A DNA stretch of 64,000 bases from Hydractinia symbiolongicarpus (Eukaryota; Cnidaria; Hydrozoa; Anthoathecata; Hydractiniidae): assembly GCF_029227915.1 (NCBI RefSeq), contig NC_079884.1:20150001-20214000 (forward strand), in the 5' to 3' direction. Position 1 is the stretch's first letter, and each line of letters opens with the position of its first letter. The notes beneath the pieces were generated by a model that saw only the letters and a program-made list of their open reading frames with translations, was not told the origin of the DNA and ran no database searches. A program made the translations under genes and the position numbers. Positions 35,776 to 56,700 of the stretch are shown here, in pieces.

Positions 35776-36268
35776 AAGGCGGGCTTACATGTACAGTTTT
35801 CTTTCTAATGTTACGAGCATTTCGAAATATTTTAAAACATTTCGAAAGTTTTTACCACCTGCTTTAAAAGCCCTTTCGAAAGAAAAATTTTTCTTCTGAA
35901 AGTTTTTCAAAGAATGCTGACATCCTGACTATATCACATGACGCACTTTCGTTCATCACTTTGAGTTCGACGTTTTGTATCTCTAAACAAACGAAGATAC
36001 ATCATTTCACAAACAAAACAAAAAAAACAACTATGGGTGAATTCGATGCAGCGTGTAGATTTTGCAACAGACAGGCACCATGTACGCCATAAGCAGAGAA
36101 AGAAGAAAGGTAAAGTTTATTTGAAGTAATATTTCCAGTAAATAATAAAAAAGGTGCAGATTTATCACTTTTTCTTTTTTGCAATAAAATTGATATAGTG
36201 TAAAAAGCTTGAAATTTTTCTTCGAAAGATTTCTTTACCAAGAAAACTGTACGTGTTAGCCTGCCTTA
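35776..36268. mobile_element. 493-bp MITE nested in the right inverted repeat of the large element
   Basis: Termini AAGGCGGGCTTACATGTACA and, inverted, AAGGCAGGCTAACACGTACA, continuing GTTTTCTT, give 28-bp inverted repeats with three mismatches. The intact left repeat of the host element reads GCAGCTACTCTTCAGGCACC (29,543-29,562), whereas on the right the same sequence is split exactly at this insertion. It has no coding capacity. Confidence 0.85.
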
Positions 36269-37293
36269 AGAGTAGCTGCGGCAGGGACTCGGAAGCGAGG
36301 GATTGTCGCACCCCAGGAATAGATGTGTCAATTATAAACAAGACATTACACTAGCTCGGCCTCTCCTAAAAAGCTATTATGAAATTTCAGTAGTGATGAT
36401 TTTACTACACTATTTACTCAGAATTTTCTATTCAGTTTCTGTTAATACTGTTACTAACAAGGGTCCTTCATTAGCAATCCCTAGTGCATTTAAAGCTCCC
36501 ATTTGAGCTGCGAAAGCCATGCAAGCACATCAATCACTAAACTAGACAACCACCTAAGATGTCAATCCTATTGATGAACGCTAAGCAGGAAAGATCGATT
36601 CACAGTTTTGTAGTCTCTAACATGACTACCGTGGAGCTTGACCAAACGATCTTCCGCACTAGAAAATTTCAGTGTTATTTTTTGATGAATGCTTTAAACA
36701 CACGACGGAAGGCTGACAACCAATCTCATAAGGTTAGGATGTAAGGACTGAGTATTGTTTCCGTTGTGTTTTTCAGTTGAAACATATACAAATTACTTAA
36801 GGATGCGAATGCTACCTGTTATTGTTGTCTATTTGAAATGTCTAGATCTTAGGTATGTCTACAAAATTATTTACAACTGCCGAGTTAGGTCATTACCACG
36901 GAAATTCTGTAACAGGACGAGACAATTAATCTTGTAATGTCAGATTTTGTCCGAATTTTTTAGAATTAAAATTATATTACTTTTCTGAAAGACGATCTTA
37001 AAAAAAGTCAACTGTTGTCCGCTTGGCGTTAAGCTAATAAAAGACACTTTTTTTCTTCGACGTAAGTTAGCAACACTGACAACTACAAGTTCTTGTAGAA
37101 AACAAGATTTTTAAAAACAAAATTTTACAATAACAGTACTGACATGAACAAACAAACAATTATTATCATATTTTAAACGGATTCAATATAAAACAACAAA
37201 AGGTAAAATGTGTTTCTAAATTTTTAACAACCATATGCTCCTAACGTCTTGCATCTTTTTCAGAAACAACAAAAACAAAAAGCAAATAAATCT

Positions 37294-45346
<8,053 letters not shown>

Positions 45347-48300
45347 TGTTGTTTTCTGGTTGCTTCAGGATATCTTTAAAAAATGCAATGCATTAAGAAA
45401 AACATATTCCTGATTAAGAAATCATTGTCGAAAATTGTTAAGAGACTATCCTGTCGTTCTTGTAAGGAAATGAGTCAAGCTTATATACAATGTCACTAAA
45501 AGTGACATCATTTTCATTTAACTTTAAAATCATTGACAATCTTTTAATCTATTGCATGAGTACGATATATTATTGCAGATGTTAAAATAAAAGTAATCCA
45601 GGGAGCCCATTGCAATATATACATAAAGATACATAAAATTTAAAAATAATAATAGAATGAAAACTTGTAGCTAACTAAATTGTAGCCTATACCCATAACA
45701 TAACCACATAAAGTAAATAAAAAATCTTCAGCCAGCTGTTTTATATGTCCAGTGGCATGCTGGAACTCCAGATGCAAAGAAATTGTTGTCATTCCTAAAT
45801 AGAAACTACAATATCACATGGTTTGCACAAGCAACATCGTCATTAATTACTCCCTCCATTGCAGAAGATCTTTGTTAATCACAAAATTGGAAGATGCAAA
45901 AATGTCAGGGGGAGATCGATATTATTTATATGTCACAGTTATCAAAATAAGTTCCACAAGCATGAAAACATATTTTTATACAACAAGCTTATAAAAACAT
46001 AATATGTTTTTCTAACGTAAACAAAGTAAGATAGTTGGAGTGTGTATTTCTTGTCCACAACATTAATCTTTGCAACGCTTATTGTGACAAAAAAATGAAT
46101 GCCATTTCGTTTTTATTGTTGTATTCAGACCTTCGTCAGACCTTCCTTAAATAATGAAGATTCTGGTGAGTTTGGCCTAATTGATTGGTTAATAAAATAA
46201 AATTCTCGTTTCTTTAATTGTTAAATCTGTCGATTACAAGAAAGCATGACATAGTTTAGTAGCTCGATAGAGTTTGTTGTCTGTTTAAGCTCGAAGCTGT
46301 AGAAATTTGGGCGTCTTATATTTTAATGAGACAAAATGCTTCCATCAAGTGCTGTTGCTGACCAGTAACATTCGCTCAACAAATTCTTGAAAGCATCGCG
46401 AGTCGGTACTTTACTCTCAATATGTTGTTAAAAAGTAATTTTATTTTGTTTTTGGACGCACACTTATGTGACGTTTCCTTGTTTTTGTGTTCTTATAATT
46501 TGGTACGCATGGTCACCTTGTGGCACTTGCCTGCATTACTCTGCAAAGTTTATTGTGGCAGTTAAAGAAATTATTGATTTGTTTTGAGATGGCAATTATA
46601 AGCAGATAACATTCTTTTCTCACTTACTATTTACACCTGGTCGTAAATCATCTTTTATTTTTTGTAAACATACAAAACAACAAAACAACACCTTTTAAAG
46701 TAGCAGCAAGACACATTTTGGTTGTCAGTGATGATAGACACAAAATACAATGTCAACAATGTTACTATAAATGGTATGATGAAAAAAAAATCGTGCAAAT
46801 GATATTTTCCACTGATATAATTGTTATAGAAATTATAAAGATGGCGTGCGAGACACCATTCATTTATATAAAAAAAATATAGTATGGAAAATATTATGAC
46901 TATCCGATGGAACCCGTGGATAAATCCACGGTTTCGCCCGTCTTTTATATACCGCATTTATACGGCTATTATTATAGAGAAGGGATCTTTCGTGCGCTCG
47001 ATTTTATATTAGGCTATTATACTAGTAAATGTCTTGTTAATTTATTTTCCTTTCACATTTCTTTTTTTATGTTTAATGTTTAAAGATAACTACTTTAAGA
47101 TTCATCGCTTTGCCTGGTTACCCTAGTAACCGTTTTTCCATTACCTCAGGCAAAATTTTGTTCTGATTTTGTTACGCAACAATTTTGTAAAAATGAATCA
47201 AAGATGAGAGGTTTTACTATGAAAGTTAAGGTGAAAAAAGATTTACCCTTCTTACAAGCAACGGTATATCTATCGACAACAATATTTTTTACCAACTGAA
47301 TAGAGCACTACACAGCCCATGACATACACTAATCCCTTGTGTCCTGTAGTATTGTTCGAATAAGCACTGCTATTTCAATAAACAAATGGTCTCACAGTAA
47401 AACTTAATTAGAAAGCATTAAACAAACTTATAACAAAAAGAAAACTAAAAAATACAACAAATTCAACTAAAACAGGGACACAATTTTTTACAAATAGATG
47501 TTTCACAACAATCTATTTCTATGTAGAATCCTAATCGTAATCCTAGCGCCTGATTCGGGTGGACGGGCTGTTCTAAGGACAAGCTCCACAATGACACTTG
47601 CACACTTCAATCACGCGTACAATTTCCGTCATTAAACAGTCACATCACATCAAGATTTTTTATATTCATATTTAATTATTTTATAAAACAGTCAGTTACT
47701 TTCTATCTTTAGAGAATTCATTTTCGTGAGAATTAGTTTTTCTTAATTTTTTTAATGTCGCGAAAGTAAGATTGACTACTTGCTTCTTAAAAATTCCCGC
47801 AAAATTTAGATACTTTTCTGTCAATAACGGTCTGGTGAATTATTTGGAATTGTTAAATTCACGAAAATTAGTTTGCGCAAAAATTAAAATTGTCTTTTAA
47901 ATTTTTTTTTTGCTCTGGCCATTAGTGTAACTTTGAAAAAGAGCATATTCCAGTTATGTGAAGGATATTTTAAGATTTCGGATTACATCCGAGATCTCAT
48001 TAAAACGAGCGGTCTTTTTCTTCTTCTTCTTCAATTTTTTAACCGATTGCCGTAACGTCACGACTTTTAAAGTCCGACCTGGCCCCGCGTTCTAGGTCTT
48101 CCGTACCTATCTTAGTATTCGTAAAATTGGGAAAGAATGAAGACTGCTTTACGAATTTAATCACAAATATTGTTATAGACTGGTGTTTTAATATTATTTA
48201 ATTTGCTATGCTAGATACTCCTTTAAATTTTCATTTCCAGTTATGTTTTTAACGAGGCCGATTTTGTTCAACTAAACCAAGCGCAAGGGGTTAAGGTACG

Positions 48301-48599
48301 AGTCAGCTTGTTCACCAATCTTCAAATCGAAGTGTTTTGAAGTGAAGAGAAATATTTGGTTGGGTTAGTATAGTTATTCAACTGCCTAAATTTCAGTTCT
48401 ATCGACGTTTAAAATATTTTTTTCATTGCGTCTATGTTTTCACATGTTAAAATGAAAATATCATCACGGTTGCTAGCCATGCATAAATCTAAAACAAACC
48501 AACTTTAAGATTTTAGCTTTAAACGTAGATATCATGGCAGCATCCTGCTGAAACCTAGCTTTATTTATTCTTATTATTTTAAAGCTTGGTATATTATTA

Positions 48600-49140
48600 T
48601 TTATTTTTATGCTGGGGTTGTAGTTCTTTAGCTACCTCTGGCTGGAAAGTAGAAGTAGCCAAATGCAGTTTAGCTAGCTACAACAAAATTCTTAATAAAT
48701 ATTTCTTATGAAAAATGCAGTAAGTAAGTAACAACACCTTTTACTACTGTCATAAAAACTTACTCTGCAAAATAAAATTGGTGGAGAATTAATTTTATTG
48801 CACGGGTAACGACAGGCTGTTTCCCGTGTTTTTATTTAAACTGAAGTTGCAATAAAGTTTTTTTGGAAAAGGGTATTATCGCCTATACACTTGTGCAACA
48901 CCGTTTACCTGTACTAAACGCTCAGCCCATTGTTAGCAACAGATTGTTTCCTGTTGTTTTGTTTAAATTGAAGACGTGATAAGTTTTCTGTACTAAGCGC
49001 TCAGTCCAATGTTAACGACAGCCTGTTTCCTGTGTTTCTGAAGTTGCGATAAATTTTTTTTTGAAAAAGGATATTATGCCTATATGGACGAGCGACATTG
49101 TTTGTCTGTACTAAGCACTTAGACAAGAGTAATATTTATT
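48600..49140 (+). repeat. Dispersed repeat family A, copy 2
   Basis: Shares blocks with 10,500-11,000 in the opposite orientation. It contains three imperfect internal units, each with a CGACAG(G/C)CTGTTTCC or GCAACAGATTGTTTCC word followed by AAGTTGCAATAAA and CTGTACTAA(A/G)CGCTCAG. Confidence 0.6.
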
Positions 49141-51233
49141 TTTGAACTTTCACCGGGAATATTCTCCAAAAAATAAAAAAAGGCTGGTCAACTGTTTTTG
49201 CTATGACATGGTAGCAAGGAGTTGCAAACTGTGTTTTTATTTACTTTTTAAGTTACTTTTTGAAAAATATATCACACCGAAAACACCATAATGTTGTGCG
49301 CCTATTTTTTGAAAAATAAAAAAACACTGAAAACACCATAATGAAAACACCATAATAACCTTGGTCAATTTACAACATACTATACTAAAGCGCTCCACCT
49401 AAATGTGTGGTACAGTTTATGGTTTTATTAATTGCTCTTCCGGGCGTTGAACGCCAGGTAACACAGTTGCTTGTGGCTTAACCTGGTGTTTCAATGGCAG
49501 TCCCTGACTAGTCTAAATATTAACACCATGGAATCACATTTTGGATTTAGTCTATTTAGTTAATTCTAAACCGATGAAGGTAGTCTTAACCTTTTTATTT
49601 CTTTCGCCAACTTCAATTTTTTTTTTTTTTTTGTTTTTAAAATTTGTATGATCCAACTTTATGGTCAAATCGTAGATATCTTAAACGTTTTTAGTCATGT
49701 TGCAGGTATAATAAAACATTTCAGAAATATCGCTACACCACAAACAATAATATTTAGTAAGTTGATATGCTAAAACGTCTTCCTTTCTTTCTTACGAATG
49801 TTAAGCATAGCACAGTATTGTTAAGTATTAATTTTCACAGATACTTTTTGTACATAAGGGAGACCTTAATTCTAATATAATTGAAAGTTTTTAAAGATCT
49901 ACGATAAGTTGCGTCACGGTAATGTATTGTCGAGAAAACATATTTCATAGAGAAGGGGGTGACCAACAAAAAAGGTGTACGTGCAGTTATACACTAGAAA
50001 TGCTTAAAGATATACTAATAACATTGAAATAATGTTAAAACCAGGTCGAAATAAATCAAAAATTAAAACCTTAAAAAATCCAAGCAATTTTTTTGGTTGG
50101 CAACTGGCAAATGGCGTGTTAATAGGATTGGATCTTACTCTTTCGCATGGTCGGTGCGACCAGAAGAAATGTTTCCACAAGCATCTGATTCTGAAGTCTG
50201 ATTTACTTGCATTTTTCTACCGCTTTGGGCTATTTAACATATGACTTTCACTTTGCCCGCTAACAATAACACATTAGTTTTTTCTAGCCTGTATCTCACG
50301 CACTGCATGAAACAATTTGCAAGATAATACCATGGAATAATACCTGTTTATTTGAAATGACAGAACAAGATTGTAGAAGTTCTATACAAAACAGGCTCCT
50401 GGCGACCTCGAACGGTATATATAGGAAACAAAATTGCACACGAAAAAGAATCCGAAATCTTTTAGCCTGCAAGGGCTTTTCATTTATAATTAATTCAATA
50501 AAAGGTCAACTGAAATTTCTGGAGACGTATTAGATGACATTCGTATTCTTTCGCACAGCTTTAAGTAAGCCGCAAAATATTCAATACGATATACAAAACT
50601 TACAAAAAATATATATATAATTTTTCATCCTGATGCAACTATATTATTGATGCGAATATCTAACAAGAAAGTTATTCCAACATGAATAGAGTACAATTAG
50701 TAAGGCGTATTATTAACAATATCTACTTTCAATTCGAAGTGTCTGCTGGTAACAAAACAGGCAACTGTGATCTTCTACCGCAACTTATACGTACGTGCTT
50801 GTTCCTTTAAGATTCACATCTGCATTAGCCAAATTATACGACGATTCACCGATCCGCAGTAAGAAGTTCTATCATATGTCTTTTGTTTCTCAGAAATCCT
50901 AGCACTAAATTCATACTTTTAGAAATGTTTTATCATTGCATCTCAGTGAGGCGCGTTTTTTTTATTTTCAACAAACAAATGTAAAGTGAACTGTGTACAT
51001 GCCAGACGGTATTTTATTTTGTGCCAAAAGTCAGGGAGACAGTATCTGAACTCCGTCCTTAGGGAATAATTTTCGAGTAATCGCAGACAAACATATTTTG
51101 ATAAAATACAAAAAAATACAACTACACAATAATATAAGCAAGTATTTACAAAATATACAAATAGGTTGCAGAACGCCACGCAAAAACAACCATCTTCGAG
51201 CGTATGAAGCGCTATTTTTTCGACATCTATAAA

Positions 51234-51760
51234 TTAACTAGTCCATAAAGCGTGTGGAAAAATTCACTGAGGCATGATAAAAATAAAAAATAAACGTCAT
51301 TTGAATTTTGATGACATCAGCAACCCAGTCACAAAAAATAATAATTGGGAACCTTGTTTTCACGTTGCCACTATTGTGTAGAGCTTAAAGCGAAAAAAAA
51401 TGTATATGATCATATGTTTTTGACGAACGCCTAAGAGGAGATATAGGGGTTAAATTTTTTTTATTGATCTTGAAAAGCTGATCAAGAAAGTGTATAGGAT
51501 CATGTATCTTTGACAAACGGTTGCAGAGATATTAGGGTTTAAAGGTTTTTTGATGACGTAATCAACCCGTTCATTCCGAAACGGAATCGGGGACCCAGAT
51601 TTGCAAAACTTATCCAATTTGGTCGCAAGTGGTCTTTAGTTACTCACGCGGTGAAAAATGACTGACGTTACCACCTCGTTTCCAAGTTATTTGGCCTCAA
51701 AGTTTTTAGTGCATTGTAATGGCTTCATTAATTTAAATTGAAATAATGAAACCTCTCGGA
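51234..51760 (+). repeat. Dispersed repeat family B, uninterrupted copy
   Basis: Closely parallels 21,220-21,785: CGTGTGGAAAAATTCACTG, CCACTATTGTGTAGAGCTTA, TTTGACAAACGGTTGCAGAG, GATGACGTAATCAACCCG, TCGGGGACCCAGATTTG and GGCCTCAAAGTTTTTAGTGC. This copy lacks the transposon and so gives the pre-insertion sequence used to define the target site at 17,199. Confidence 0.75.
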
Positions 51761-53394
51761 AATCGTGTGATCTAATAAAATTTGCAAGACTTCGATTTCC
51801 AATTCGAATCATTTGACACACGGTTTTTAGAATGCCCCAGTTACGTTATGTTTTTGCTAAAGGGACTGAGAAATACCCAAGATATTCGGGGTAAAACTTA
51901 AGCAGAGATTTTTAGCTTCATTGGGGTCGTCAAATCCAAGGGGGCAAGAAGTCCATGCGACTAAGCGAATGTCCGAGATTCTGCTGTATTACATAATAAA
52001 AACTTTTTTGTACTGTGGTAACCAAGTGTTTGGATGGGTTATGTGAGAGCAGATCAACTTTAATAAGGGACACTCAAAAGGGAAAATAATAACAATCCAG
52101 CCGTGCTGTGTGTGATTTTTAATGGTTTTAACTCTTATAAAATAGACCTCAGATGAAATAGAGACATGAAGATAAAGTGGTCATGAATCTCTCCCTCTAA
52201 GGTTCTCCATTTACCTCATGTTTCTCCAGGTCTTCTAAGATGTGATAAATCAATCCTCTCGAATTTTGCTGTGAATTTTGTTTTAACATGAAACTCTGGA
52301 TGGTACTGTTTTCTTGGGTATAAAGAAACAGTGCAGGCAAATGATTGTTTTATAACTATATCCAGACTTTAAATGAATGAAAAAACCTTTACAACCGAGC
52401 TGTAGAATAATTTTTACCTGATTGATACCAAAAAATGGTTAGCTGCAAAAAATACAATTAACTGATTATTATGTGGCTTATTTTATTAGAACTTTGGATA
52501 CTGTTTTAATACTGCAATGTGAATTATAAAGCTTGCGGTTTGCACAACCAAACAGTAGTAAGGGTTGTACCCAGTGTACAGCCGCTTAACAGGCGGCTCC
52601 ACACGTTTGGCGGCTGGGTGTTAAAGTTAGTATCTTGATTTTCTTTTTTTCATGATTGGTTTGTTACGAAGATTCTCTTCTTGAAATTTCTCAGACTAAT
52701 TTGTCTTGTTTGCACAAAACTACATTTTCAGTAAGTTAAGACTTAGCTCTAGTAAGAATTGAATTAACAACTCGAAGCATTTTTTTCTCATAATGATGGT
52801 TTGCAAGTTCTGGAATTTAGCTGTTTAGACGCACATAAACCATTTTGGCCAAAATATCAATTTTGGCAGAAATACATTTGTTTAAAATAATTCTTGTGAT
52901 TGAAATAAGTCAGAAAAATTCAAACACGTTTTAAGAGATGTAAATTTTTGAAAAAAAAGACATCTGTCTTGTCCAGTTGAGTTGTGGGATCAGTCCTCAC
53001 ATAAGGCCGTTGTTTAGTTGAAAAAGAATTTTAGAGGTTTTCACAGCTATCTCATTTCGGGGGTACAAACACCTTAGAACTGACTTTGCGATCCCTCCTG
53101 GACAAAATTGACAGGATATATTGCCAACATTCGCGATGTTAGGTGCATAAAATATGGATCAGCACTACTCTGATATCTTTTAAAAACTAATATTTATAAT
53201 GAATTATAATATGGTATTATGCGGAAGATTTACCCCATTTATACTGGGCTTTGGAACATGAAAATGTGAAGTTGGAATCCATGACGTTACGTCTTGTTAC
53301 TTTGCAGTGTTATGGTTACGTTGCCACACCCTGGTTAGTTTTGTTGCGTCGCAGTCATTCGGCCACGTAATGGTTCTTAAGTCACGTTGGCTTC

Positions 53395-53625
53395 TATGAC
53401 ACATCATGGCTTCTATGATACGTCATGGCTTCTATGACACGTGAAGGCTTCTGTGACACGTCATGGCTTCTATGACACGTCATGGCTTCTGTGACACGTC
53501 ATGGCTTCTATGTGACGTCCTGGCTTCTATGTGACGTCATGGCTTCTATGACACGTCATGGCTTCTATGACACGTCATGGCTTCTATGACACGTTATGGC
53601 TTCTATGTGACGTCATGATTACTTT
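53395..53625. repeat. 19-bp minisatellite
   Basis: About 11-12 copies of CATGGCTTCTATGACACGT, some with TGTGACGT in place of TGACACGT. Less regular CACGT/GACGTCA-bearing sequence extends on both sides (53,330-53,760). It is noncoding. Confidence 0.9.
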
Positions 53626-53760
53626 GTCACGCCACAAATATTTGATCATGTCATAGCAATCTACGTCACGTTACGTTACATGTCATATTTGTTTGACACT
53701 GAATTTTTATTTTATATCACATTTGTTTTGTCACGTCATATATATTTTTTGACGTCATAG

Positions 53761-56700
53761 TAATCTCGTCAATAATATCGCCTGTTACAGAATATTGTTG
53801 ACCCTAAAAAAAGACGTACCAGCCTTGCAATTGCAAGGAGCTTGAAAGCATAGTAGTGTGTTTTTAATTTCACTGTGTGGAAGAAAATTTGCATCGGATA
53901 TCAAATTTAAATGATCTTGTACGTCAAACAAGGATGACCAGAAGAAGTAATGTATGAGTTTGTGTAGAAAAGAAGAAAGGAAAGATGTGGAAACTATAAA
54001 TAATTTAATTTTGTTTTGCAGTAGCGACGACGTTCGGTAGAATTCGTTGAAGTTATATTTTTAGAACATCACACCTAACGAAATTAAAATTCGGGAGGCT
54101 GTAATTGTGAAAGACACTCGTTTTAAAGCAGCTGCCGAATTTTTTTTTTTTTAACATGCGTGGCTTTCTTTGTTCTTTCAAGTGCATACAACTGATAAAA
54201 TTGTCGGTGAGTTAAAAAATACGATCGAATTCGGCCTAAAAATAACATGAGCGAAAAACTCGCCCACTCGTTCCCTCCTCCAACGTTTGGAGCTGAAGAA
54301 CAAAAGCTTCACAGGAGTTTTCAATTTTTATGTAGTAAAAAATTGGTTTTTCTTTTCTTCGTTTATTTTTAATTATAAGCGCTTATGAATTTTTAATCCA
54401 AGTCGATTTAAGTCGAATTGTATTTTCCGATTGAATTTCATAAAGAAATCCAACATCTCAAATTTTCAGTGATTACGGCTAATGTCATTTTCGCAAATGT
54501 TAACAGCCTCGCCAAACTCGTTTCCAGTTCCCGCGGCTTGTTTTTAGTCACATATAATATATTTTTGTTTTCACATGATTTTTTCTTCCTTTTGTTGTTT
54601 AAGAAGTCTTTCTTATTTGAGCAGAATGTTTTGCAAACGGTGTAATGTTTTCTCCATATGAGTCATGCTGTTTTGACGTGAAAGTACAATTTTTATAAAA
54701 AAAATTGTAAGAACTGCAGGTATGTACTAACAATATGTACGATTTCTAATAAAAGCGTAATAGCAACTTGTTTATTTTCCAGAAAATGTGATAAAAGGCT
54801 TATAGATGTTTATCAGTGTACGAAGTTTTGCAAGTTTGACATAATGGTGTCTACAACGCCCTGCTCTGAAATAATGTTGTCTACAACGCCGTGCTAAGAA
54901 AAAAATGAATTACTCACCTCAATCTGCTACCTTGATCATACGTGGCCGACAAAAAAAGGAGAATACACAAAGTTAAGCTGATAGCACAAAGACAACAACT
55001 AAATGACCAAGTTATTTTTAATAATTTAAATAATACACGCGAACATGTGATAGTATGGTTATATGTGTAAATAAAAATAAAGAAATTCCTCCTTGATAAC
55101 AAGCCCGTGTAATAAAAATTTTGGCACGGCTAGAATTCTTTAATTTTTACCACATCTTTGAATTTTTGCTGTGAATTTAAAATTGTTGGAGGAATTTTAA
55201 AATAAACTTTCATTTGCTTCGTTCTTTGTGCCGTATATTTGACGCTGGCAACAGATAAAGTTGACTTAAACAGGTAGATAGAATATTTTTATGAGTACTG
55301 TGCTTTTTAGTGGCTGTCTAACCAAAGTATTTCAGTCATTGTCTCAACCCGTCCATCAGTATTAACATTCAAAGTCGCACGAAATACAACGCAGAGATTG
55401 ACCAACAATTTTGTTGTTGTGAGATGAATTAAAAAGTCTGGAAACGAATTGTAACGCTCCTAGACAGCTGCCAATCTTCGCATATGATTAAAATATAAAA
55501 GTATAAAAAATTAATCGCTTTTTTTTTATTCTAAATTTATTTTCAACAGTTCTACTATTAAGGAGAATTATTTTCGTATTTTTAGCAGTCGTCGCTATAT
55601 ATATTCAAAAATATCGACTCAGTTTTATTACCTCCAGTATGATTTGCAACATGTTGCAGAAAACAGTAGCAAAAGATGAAACAGATCAAAATCTAAAATA
55701 ACAAAACAACAAGTAAGTAGCTCCAAAATTGTTTATTCTTATCAAAGAGAAAGTATTTTGCGAACTCCTTTTTTATAAAAACACAGCCGATTAATATCGC
55801 AGAATATATTTTGTTCAACTGTTATTCATAAGATTCAACTCCTATCGGATGGAAAGCAAGAGAATGTGTTGCTTTTAAATATTTTTATTTGCTTTGTTTT
55901 TTTTTGCATTTAGAATGCGTGAATTCGTTTATTTTGTCATTCTTTTTTTCATGCAATGACCATTTGCTGGAACATTTAACCCAAACTTTCCCCTTTAAGG
56001 TTTTTTAGGTTTTCTATATTTAAACGAAAACTCGTTTAAGCAGAAAAACCTAACAAATTGTGAAGGATAAGGTTAATTTAACTTAGTTTACTCTTTTAGT
56101 TTACTCTTGAAAACTGGAACTGCCATACCCGAGAAAAAACTCAAAGTGTTGAAATTTTCCTGAAAACTGAAAAAACAGCTTTTCAGAATTCATATTGGCT
56201 GTCAAACACAGACGCTGCGACCAACAAAAATTCTAATGCGCATGCCCAGATTTTAACCGTTTGAAGGCGCAACCGCAAACACTTTAACTAAAAACAAAAC
56301 ACTTGTGTAAAAATTCTTAAGGAAACAAATCATACAGGTATATAAAGTACGAAAGGAAGGTGCGTTGTTATAGCGTTCTTAGTCCTATGAATTAAAAAGT
56401 TGCAATGTGTGTGTGTGATAACGTATCTCACGTATTTTAAAATAAGCAACTTAACTTTTGACCTGCTGGGCTATTTGGGTGCTCCTCATTGTTGTGGAGG
56501 GAGATGATTCGCCCCCTTCTCCCTCTGTAATTTGTAAAGTTATTGTTTAATAGACATGAGACATACCCAGACCCTGATCAAAATATTGCTGATGCCAACA
56601 TTTTGCTAAAAAACGTCATCACATTTGTTGAATTTGGTTTGTACAGTTGCTTTGTATTTTGTCATACTGACGTAAAAAATAAAAAAAAAATTTGCCAACA

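Larger units (their letters stand above)
29511..36314. mobile_element. Chimeric 6.8-kb element with long terminal inverted repeats
   Basis: The left end (about 29,511-29,810) and right end (about 35,600-36,314) are reverse complements over several hundred bases. Shared blocks include CAATCCCTCGCTTC, CGCAGCTAC, TTCAGGCACCTCGCC then TAGAAATGGGTAATTCCC, CCTGTGACG and TGACGCATGCACAAAA/TGGCGCATGCACAAAA. The right repeat is interrupted by a 493-bp MITE. The outermost right end reads GGGGTGCGACAATCCC inward. The left terminus is less clear and the target duplication was not resolved. The interior is a patchwork: short basic plus-strand frames (29,729-30,243), an unrecognised minus-strand frame (30,958-30,653), a LINE fragment, a plus-strand frame at 32,730-33,035, an unrecognised minus-strand frame at 33,377-33,180 with paired cysteines, a SAP-domain relic, a Harbinger-type fragment, a palindrome, and a degraded minus-strand gene (35,540-35,215, first legible piece MCSRAVEDEPIALEYAPN). 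No intact transposase was found. Confidence 0.75.
45347..53379. other. Noncoding stretch upstream of the glucosidase gene
   Basis: No exon with recognisable homology was found. The first few hundred bases should hold the glucosidase promoter and 5' untranslated region. Other contents are a small hairpin CCGTGGA-TAAA-TCCACGG at 46,913-46,930, a copy of dispersed family A (48,600-49,140) and a copy of family B (51,234-51,760). Small open frames at 46,655-46,957, 50,032-50,244 and 50,943-51,179 are AT-driven and unsupported. Confidence 0.5.

Noticed and set aside
46655-46957. 100-codon minus-strand frame with hydrophobic stretches
   Set aside because: No homology, no splice context, and Ile/Tyr/Phe-rich composition expected from AT-rich DNA.
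54914-55102. Possible signal-anchor exon on the minus strand ending in a good GTGAGT donor
   Set aside because: No ATG in frame, no downstream partner exon found, and composition is AT-driven.
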